A program made the position numbers and the translations under genes. Of a stretch of DNA of 11,180 nt, positions 6,669-11,180 are shown piece by piece. Source of the DNA: Alphaproteobacteria bacterium (GTDB lineage Bacteria; Pseudomonadota; Alphaproteobacteria; Geminicoccales; Geminicoccaceae); contig JALSRW010000348.1 in NCBI GenBank assembly GCA_026984595.1, positions 1-11,180 of the forward strand. Direction: 5' to 3'. The notes beneath the pieces were generated by a model. The model had not been told where the DNA came from. It saw only the letters and a program-made list of their open reading frames with translations, and made no database searches. Each line of letters opens with the position of its first letter. The first letter of the stretch is position 1.

Positions 6669-7832
6669 ATGGCAACGCGTCGTTTGGTGACCGGCCTGCT
6701 GCTGGGGGCGGCCACGGTGCTGGCGGGAGCATGGATCCCGGGGGCCGGGGCCGCCGAATCGATCCGCATCGGCTTTCACGCACCGCTCACCGGCTTCGCC
6801 GCCGGCGACGGCAAGAGCGCCCGGCTCGGTGCCGAGCTGGCGGTGGAACAGATCAACGCCGCCGGGGGCGTACTCGGCAAGCCGCTGGAGCTCGTGACAT
6901 ACGACGACCAGGCCAAGCCCGATCAGGCGGTACCGGTGGCCAACAAGCTCCTCGGCGAAGGCATCCACGCCGCGATCTCCGGCAGCTATTCGGGGGCGAC
7001 CCGGGCGGCGGCGGCGGTCTTCCAGCAGGCGAAGGTGCCCTATGTGTCGGCCTATGCCATCCATCCCGACATCACCCGCACCGGCGATTACGTGTTCCGC
7101 ACCGCCAGCATGGGCGAGGTCCAGGGTCGTGGCGGCGCCAAGCTGATCGGCGAAATCCTCGGCCGGAAGAAGGTGGTGCTGATCACCCTCGACAACGATT
7201 TCGGCCAGTCGCTGGCCCGCGGCTTCAAGGAGAAGGCCGGTGATTTCGGCATCGAGATCCTGGGCGAGTACACCTACAGCATCAAGCAGCGCCAGTTCGG
7301 ATCCATCGTCGCCTCGGTCAGACGCGATGCGCCGGAGGCGATCTACGCCTCGGGCTATTTCTTCACCGCCGGGCCGCTGGTGAGCCAGCTCCGCGCCGGT
7401 GGGGTCCGGGCGACCATCGTCGGCCAGGAGGGCTACGATTCGCAGAACTTCATCGATATCGCCAAGGCGGCGGCGGAAGGGGTGCTGATCACCACCGCTC
7501 TCGATCGCGACAGTGACCGGCCGGAAGTCCGGACCTTCGTCGAGGCCTTCGAGAAGAAGGCCGGTTTCCCCGCCGACATGGTGGCGGCGAGCACCTACAC
7601 CGCGGTGCAGGTGCTGGCGCACGCCATCGAGCGGGCGGGAGGCACCGACGGTGCGGCGGTGCGCGAGGCGCTGGCCGGCACCCGCGACTTTCCCACCGCC
7701 ATCGGTCCCATCACCTTCAACGCGCTGGGCGAGATCTACAAGCCCGTGCAGGTGCAGGTGGTGAAGGACGGTCGTTTCCGCCGGTACGCGGTGATCGACG
7801 ACCCGGTGCTGCTGGCGCCGCCGGCCGAATAG
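6669..7832 (+). CDS. livJ: Branched-chain-type amino acid ABC transporter, periplasmic binding protein, 387 aa
   Basis: Periplasmic solute-binding protein of the HAAT family (Peripla_BP_6 fold, LivJ/LivK-like), delivering a ligand to the LivHM permease encoded next. A signal peptide is clear: MATRRLVTGLLLGAA with a hydrophobic core, and cleavage probably after the AGA near residue 28. The mature protein starts ESIRIGFHAPLTGFAAGDG, the usual family opening. SGSYSGAT at 104-111 corresponds to the loop that binds the ligand's amino and carboxylate groups in LivJ-type proteins, and VVLITLDNDFGQSLARGFK is the normal hinge-side motif. The ATG at 6669 has GGAG at 6658-6661. The frame is open upstream to 6195, but that stretch is antisense to the neighbouring gene. 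First gene of a five-gene operon. Ligand specificity in this family is broad (aliphatic amino acids, amides, urea, aromatic acids) and cannot be read from sequence; a convergent hutU makes histidine or urocanate worth testing. Confidence 0.93.
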   Translation: MATRRLVTGLLLGAATVLAGAWIPGAGAAESIRIGFHAPLTGFAAGDGKSARLGAELAVEQINAAGGVLGKPLELVTYDDQAKPDQAVPVANKLLGEGIHAAISGSYSGATRAAAAVFQQAKVPYVSAYAIHPDITRTGDYVFRTASMGEVQGRGGAKLIGEILGRKKVVLITLDNDFGQSLARGFKEKAGDFGIEILGEYTYSIKQRQFGSIVASVRRDAPEAIYASGYFFTAGPLVSQLRAGGVRATIVGQEGYDSQNFIDIAKAAAEGVLITTALDRDSDRPEVRTFVEAFEKKAGFPADMVAASTYTAVQVLAHAIERAGGTDGAAVREALAGTRDFPTAIGPITFNALGEIYKPVQVQVVKDGRFRRYAVIDDPVLLAPPAE

Positions 7833-7869
7833 GAGAGCGCCGCACCGGCCCGTACATCCGCGAGGCGGC

Positions 7870-8733
7870 ATGTTCTACTTCGAGCTGCTGATCGCCGGGC
7901 TCGTCCAGGGGGCGATGTACGCGATGATGGCGCTGGGCCTGACCCTCATCTACGGGCTCCTGCGCATCCTCCACATCGCCCATGCCGCCGTCTTCACCCT
8001 CGGCGGTTATGTCGGCGTGCTGGCCGCCAACAGCGGCCTGCCGCTGGCGGTGGCGGCGGCTCTCGCCGTGCTGGTGGCGGCCGCCGCCGGTCCCCTCGTC
8101 TACGGCACCGTCTATCGGCCGCTGCTCGACAAGCCGCCCTATGTGGCACTGATCGCCTCCATCGGCCTGCTGATCGCCATGGAGGACGGGTTCCGTCTGC
8201 TGTTCGGCCCCTACGGGCTGTCCTTCGCCGAGAACCCCTGGTTCGTCACCGGCCCCGATCTCGGCGGCATCTTCCTGAGCTGGGTGCAGATCGCCCTCGG
8301 CCTCGCGGCGCTGGCGGCCGTCGCCGGCCTCGGGCTGTTCGCCGTCGGCTCGCGCACCGGCGTCGCCTGGCGGGCCACGGTCGACGATCCCGAAATGGCG
8401 AGGAGTTTCGGCGTCTCGCCGGAGCGGGTGCGGCTCTTGGCCTTCGCCCTCGCCTCGGCGCTCGCCGGTCTCGCCGGCTTTCTGGTCGGGCTCCTCAACA
8501 ATCTGATCGAGCCCGGGATGGGCAACATCACCAGCTACAAGGGGCTGGCCATCGTCGTCCTCGGCGGTCTCGGCAACGTGCCCGGGACGCTTTGGGCCAG
8601 TCTCCTGCTCGGAGTCGCCGAAAGCTTCGGCAGCGTCTATCTCGACCGCATCCTCGACCGCGACGCCATCGCCTTCTTCATCCTGGTGGCGGTACTGATG
8701 TGGCGTCCACAGGGCCTCGCCCGGGGGCGGTGA
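7870..8733 (+). CDS. livH: Branched-chain-type amino acid ABC transporter permease LivH, 287 aa
   Basis: One of the two inner-membrane permease subunits of the HAAT transporter. The N-terminus GLVQGAMYAMMALGLTLIYGLLRILHIAHA (written here only to be recognised by its GAMYAMMALGLTLIYG core at about 14-29) is the LivH signature, and the length is normal. The coupling loop that contacts the ATPases reads RATVDDPEMARSFGVSPER at about 168-186, followed by the Ala/Gly-rich helix LASALAGLAGF and the conserved VVLGGLGNVPGTLWAS near 235-250. About eight hydrophobic helices are seen. The ATG at 7870 has GAGG four bases upstream; 37 bases separate it from the binding protein stop, with no terminator visible. 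The LivM start follows four bases after the stop. Confidence 0.94.
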   Translation: MFYFELLIAGLVQGAMYAMMALGLTLIYGLLRILHIAHAAVFTLGGYVGVLAANSGLPLAVAAALAVLVAAAAGPLVYGTVYRPLLDKPPYVALIASIGLLIAMEDGFRLLFGPYGLSFAENPWFVTGPDLGGIFLSWVQIALGLAALAAVAGLGLFAVGSRTGVAWRATVDDPEMARSFGVSPERVRLLAFALASALAGLAGFLVGLLNNLIEPGMGNITSYKGLAIVVLGGLGNVPGTLWASLLLGVAESFGSVYLDRILDRDAIAFFILVAVLMWRPQGLARGR

Positions 8734-8737
8734 GGCG

Positions 8738-9580
8738 ATGGACGCCTATCTCACGAGCCTCGCCACCTTCGTCGCGATCAACGTGACCCTGGCCCTGGGT
8801 CTCAATCTGATCACCGGTTTCTGCGGCCAGGTGAGCCTCGGCCACGCCGCCTTCTTCGGCGCCGGCGCCTATGCCGCGGCGCTGGTGACCACGGGCGGCT
8901 TCCCCTTCGCCCACGGGGTGGTGGCGGCGATCCTCGCCGCCGGTCTCCTCGGCCTCGTCGTCGGTCTCGCGAGCCTGCGGGTGCGCGAGGATTTTCTCGC
9001 CATCACCACCATGGGTGCGGGGTTCCTGTTCCTCGGCTTCGTCCGCAAGCAGGACTGGCTCGGCGGCGAATTCGGCATTCCCGGCATCCAGCCGCCCTTC
9101 GCTCCCCGAGGCATGGCGGTGCTCGCCATCCTCTCCGCGGTCCTCGTCTGGCTCGCCGGCGTCGCCGTGCGACGGAGCTGGATGGGGCGGATCTTCATGG
9201 CCATCGCCCGGGACGAGGAGGCCGCCTCCAGCATCGGCATCGACACCGCCCGCTTCAAGCTCGCCGCCTTCCTCCTCGGCACCATGAGCGCCGGTCTCGC
9301 CGGTGCGGTCTACGCCCATGTGGTCCAGCTCATCGTCCCCGACGCCTTCGGCTTCGTCCAGTCGATCACCATCCTGGCGATGGTCGTGGTGGGGGGCATC
9401 GGCTCCAATCTCGGGGCGGTGCTGGGGGCGGTGCTGCTGACCCTGCTGCCGGAGATGTTCCGCTTCGTCGACAGCTACAAGCTGCTGGTCTACGGCGGTC
9501 TCCTCGTTCTCGTCATGCATCTGAGCCCCGACGGGCTGGTCGGGATCGGCCGCCGTCTCCTGCGGACGGTGCGGCGATGA
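8738..9580 (+). CDS. livM: Branched-chain-type amino acid ABC transporter permease LivM, 280 aa
   Basis: Second permease subunit, partner of LivH in the inner membrane. The opening NVTLALGLNLITGFCGQVSL, then GHAAFFGAGAYAAAL, is the LivM signature, starting near residue 15. The coupling loop reads ARDEEAASSIGIDTARFKL at about 156-174, followed by a helix with GTMSAGLAGAVYA and the conserved VVVGGIGSNLGAVLGAV segment. It is on the short side (E. coli LivM has an N-terminal extension that is missing here), but this compact form is common in other proteobacteria. The ATG at 8738 lies four bases after the LivH stop, and the ATGA at 9577-9580 overlaps its stop with the LivG start, so expression is presumably coupled. 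Confidence 0.93.
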   Translation: MDAYLTSLATFVAINVTLALGLNLITGFCGQVSLGHAAFFGAGAYAAALVTTGGFPFAHGVVAAILAAGLLGLVVGLASLRVREDFLAITTMGAGFLFLGFVRKQDWLGGEFGIPGIQPPFAPRGMAVLAILSAVLVWLAGVAVRRSWMGRIFMAIARDEEAASSIGIDTARFKLAAFLLGTMSAGLAGAVYAHVVQLIVPDAFGFVQSITILAMVVVGGIGSNLGAVLGAVLLTLLPEMFRFVDSYKLLVYGGLLVLVMHLSPDGLVGIGRRLLRTVRR

Positions 9581-10323
9581 ACCTCCTCGAGATCCGCGAG
9601 GTGAGCCGGGCTTTCGGCGGGGTGCTGGCGGTCGATCGGGTGTCGCTGGCGGTGGCGCCGGGCGCCTTTCTCGGCCTGATCGGCCCGAACGGCGCCGGCA
9701 AGACCACGCTCCTGCGTCTGACCTGCGGGCTGGAGCGACCCGATGCCGGATCCGTCCACTTCGCCGGCCGCGATGTCACCCGCCTGCCGTCGCACCGGCG
9801 GGCGCGGGCCGGGATGGTGCTGACCCATCAGGTGGTGCGGCCCTTCCGGGACCTCGACCTGGCCGAGAACGTGCTCCTGGGTGCCGCCCGCGAGCTCGGA
9901 CAGAACCCGGTGCGTGCCCTCGCCACCTTCGCCTATCGCCGGCGGCAGGAGGAGGCATTGGCGCTGCTGCGGAGGGTGGGGATCGCCGAACTCGCCGGGC
10001 GGACCGCCGCCGAGGTGCCGCTCGGGATCCTCAAGCGGATGCAGATCGCCCGCGCCCTCGCCAGCGGCCCGCGTCTGCTGCTGCTCGACGAGCCTCTGGC
10101 CGGTCTCAACCAGAGCGAGGCGCGCGGGATCGGCGATCTGCTCACCCGGCTGCACGCCGAGGGCCTCACCCTCGTCCTCATCGAGCACAATCTCGCCGAG
10201 GTGCTGCGGATCGTCGAACGGCTCGCGGTGCTCGACCGGGGGCGGCTGCTGGCGGAAGGGGAGCCGCGAGCGGTGATGCGCGAGCCCGAGGTGCGTCGCG
10301 CCTATCTCGGCGAGGCCGCGTGA
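9577..10323 (+). CDS. livG: Branched-chain-type amino acid ABC transporter ATP-binding protein LivG, 248 aa
   Basis: Cytoplasmic ATPase that pairs with LivF to power LivHM. The Walker A is GPNGAGKTT at residues 36-44, the Q-loop Gln is 85, Walker B is LLLLDEP with Asp171 and Glu172, the D-loop is AGLN, and the H-loop His is 204 in LIEHNL. The ABC signature is degenerate: where LivG normally has LSYGQ, the sequence at 147-151 is VPLGI, replacing the Ser and Gln while keeping Gly150. LivF carries a perfect signature, so one of the two composite ATP sites would be non-consensus. Similar LPxG variants exist in HAAT ATPases as far as I recall, so the protein is probably functional. The ATG overlaps the LivM stop (ATGA); no strong Shine-Dalgarno is seen, fitting translational coupling. 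The stop overlaps the LivF ATG by one base. Confidence 0.93.
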   Translation: MNLLEIREVSRAFGGVLAVDRVSLAVAPGAFLGLIGPNGAGKTTLLRLTCGLERPDAGSVHFAGRDVTRLPSHRRARAGMVLTHQVVRPFRDLDLAENVLLGAARELGQNPVRALATFAYRRRQEEALALLRRVGIAELAGRTAAEVPLGILKRMQIARALASGPRLLLLDEPLAGLNQSEARGIGDLLTRLHAEGLTLVLIEHNLAEVLRIVERLAVLDRGRLLAEGEPRAVMREPEVRRAYLGEAA

Positions 10324-11036
10324 TGCTGGAGCTGGACCGGATCTCGGTGGCGCGGGGCGAGCTGCGCGTGGTCCGGGACTTCGCCCTCGAGCTGCCGCGG
10401 GGCGAGATGGTGGCGCTGCTGGGGCCCAACGGCGCCGGCAAGAGCTCGACCATCATGGCGATCGCCGGTCATGTGCCGGTGGTGGCGGGAGAGATCCGTC
10501 TCGACGGCCGGCGCATCGACCGGCTGACGGCTGCCGAGCGCACCCACCTCGGGCTCGGGTTGGTGCCCGAGGGGCGGCGCATCTTCTCCGATCTCACGGT
10601 GCACGAAAACCTGGTGGTGGGGGGCTATCTGCTGCCGCGGGCCGAGGCCGAGGCGCGGGAACGGGAGGTGACGGCCCTCTTCCCCCGGCTGCGGGAGCGC
10701 CGCCGACAGCGGGCCGGAACCCTTTCCGGCGGCGAGCAGCAGATGCTGGCCATCGCCCGGGCCCTGATGGTCCGGCCGCGGCTGCTGCTGGTGGACGAGC
10801 TCTCCCTCGGGCTGATGCCGGCGGTGGTCGATCTCTGCTTCGAGGTGCTGCAGCGCCTCTGTCGCGAGGAGGGCCTCGCCTGCCTGCTGGTCGAACAGAA
10901 CACCCAGAAGGCGCTGTCGGTGGCCGACCGGGTGACGGTGCTCTCCGCCGGGCGCATCGTCTGGCAGGGCAGTGCCGCCGAGGCCCGTGCCGACGAGGCC
11001 CTGATCGACCGTATGCTGGGCCTGGAGGCGGGCTAG
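10323..11036 (+). CDS. livF: Branched-chain-type amino acid ABC transporter ATP-binding protein LivF, 237 aa
   Basis: Second cytoplasmic ATPase of the HAAT transporter. Walker A is GPNGAGKSS at 34-42; the family motif GLVPEGRRIFSDLTVHENL follows in the middle; the ABC signature LSGGEQQ is intact at 134-140; Walker B is LLLVDE with Asp158 and Glu159. The residue after the Walker B Glu is Leu rather than the usual Pro (DELSLGL), a mild variant. LVEQN, typical of LivF, stands at the H-loop position. The ATG at 10323 overlaps the LivG stop (TGATG) and has GAGG at 10312-10315, seven bases upstream; the GTG at 10320 would add one residue but is spaced less well. It is the last gene of the operon, and its TAG stop shares CTAG with the convergent hutU. 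Confidence 0.94.
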   Translation: MLELDRISVARGELRVVRDFALELPRGEMVALLGPNGAGKSSTIMAIAGHVPVVAGEIRLDGRRIDRLTAAERTHLGLGLVPEGRRIFSDLTVHENLVVGGYLLPRAEAEAREREVTALFPRLRERRRQRAGTLSGGEQQMLAIARALMVRPRLLLVDELSLGLMPAVVDLCFEVLQRLCREEGLACLLVEQNTQKALSVADRVTVLSAGRIVWQGSAAEARADEALIDRMLGLEAG

Positions 11037-11057
11037 GCGTCGCCGCCTTCCGCCTCC
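11024..11057. terminator. Inverted repeat spanning the livF/hutU convergent stop overlap
   Basis: GGAGGCGG at 11024-11031 and CCGCCTCC at 11050-11057 are a perfect 8-bp inverted repeat separated by 18 bases. The loop contains the shared CTAG stop (11033-11036) and a small nested GGCG-T-CGCC hairpin at 11036-11044. The structure could end transcription from both sides, but neither strand has a T-run after the stem, so it is not a canonical intrinsic terminator. Chance or codon-driven origin is possible in such GC-rich sequence. Confidence 0.3.
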
Positions 11058-11180
11058 TTCAGCATGGGGAGGTCGAGGTGGTGCTGGCGGGCGCAGGCGC
11101 GGGCCTCCTGGTAGCCGGCGTCGGCGTGGCGCATGACGCCGCTGGCCGGATCGTTCCACAGGACGCGGGCGATGCGCTTT
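11033..11180 (-). CDS. hutU: Urocanate hydratase (urocanase), C-terminal 48 residues (cut by window edge)
   Basis: Urocanase is the cytoplasmic NAD+-dependent enzyme that hydrates urocanate to imidazolonepropionate, the second step of histidine degradation. Only the C-terminal 48 residues are in the window. They contain RVLWNDPASGVMRHADAGY, the well-conserved end of urocanase, followed by a family-typical tail ending LDLPMLKEAEGGDA. The stop is TAG on the minus strand (plus 11033-11035), overlapping the livF stop in the palindrome CTAG. The rest of the gene, and any other hut genes, lie to the right of the window. The family call rests on a short but highly characteristic segment. Confidence 0.9.
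   Translation of the reverse strand, partial: KRIARVLWNDPASGVMRHADAGYQEARACARQHHLDLPMLKEAEGGDA

Noticed and set aside
7833..7869. Possible terminator or attenuator between livJ and livH.
   Set aside because: Only 37 bases, with no stable stem followed by T residues; it looks like a plain operon spacer.
6585..7871. A minus-strand 428-codon frame opposite the liv binding protein gene.
   Set aside because: It is antisense to a clear signal-peptide-bearing Peripla_BP_6 protein and has shadow-like composition.

Overview
The window is very GC-rich, with dense genes, tiny or negative intergenic gaps and strong GC bias at third codon positions. Together with the gene content (HAAT-type branched-chain amino acid ABC transporter, RND efflux lipoprotein adaptor, PcaC-like protein, urocanase) this suggests a proteobacterium, most likely an alphaproteobacterium. 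That assignment is inference from style, not from a marker gene. I saw no rRNA, tRNA, CRISPR array, insertion sequence or phage gene.

Left part (1-5227). A CorA-family metal transporter gene reads leftward off the window edge (1-391, minus). Divergent from it is a tight three-gene operon on the plus strand: a PcaC-like carboxymuconolactone decarboxylase family protein (496-885), an RND periplasmic adaptor lipoprotein (882-2093) and an RND inner-membrane permease (2093-5227). Both junctions overlap (GTGA, then TGATG), which implies translational coupling. No outer-membrane TolC-like partner is in the window. A perfect 8-bp inverted repeat abuts the Shine-Dalgarno sequence of the first gene.

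Middle (5224-6668). A minus-strand gene for a 411-residue membrane protein of unrecognised family (four predicted membrane segments and a long extracytoplasmic helical region) meets the RND permease tail to tail, sharing the palindromic CTAG as both stop codons. Its start faces the right-hand operon across a 209-base divergent intergenic region that holds the only clearly AT-rich patch I noticed.

Right part (6669-11180). A complete five-gene liv-type operon (binding protein, two permeases, two ATPases, order J-H-M-G-F) runs rightward with gaps of 37 nt, 4 nt, then overlaps of 4 nt and 1 nt. It converges on the 3' end of a urocanate hydratase gene (hutU, minus strand, cut by the window edge), again sharing a CTAG. 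The neighbourhood allows the hypothesis that the transporter feeds histidine or urocanate catabolism, but the two are on opposite strands and this is unproven.

Overall this is mostly ordinary chromosomal sequence. The best candidates for something undescribed are the 411-residue membrane protein, the coupling of a PcaC-like enzyme to an RND pump, and the repeated CTAG-sharing convergent junctions.
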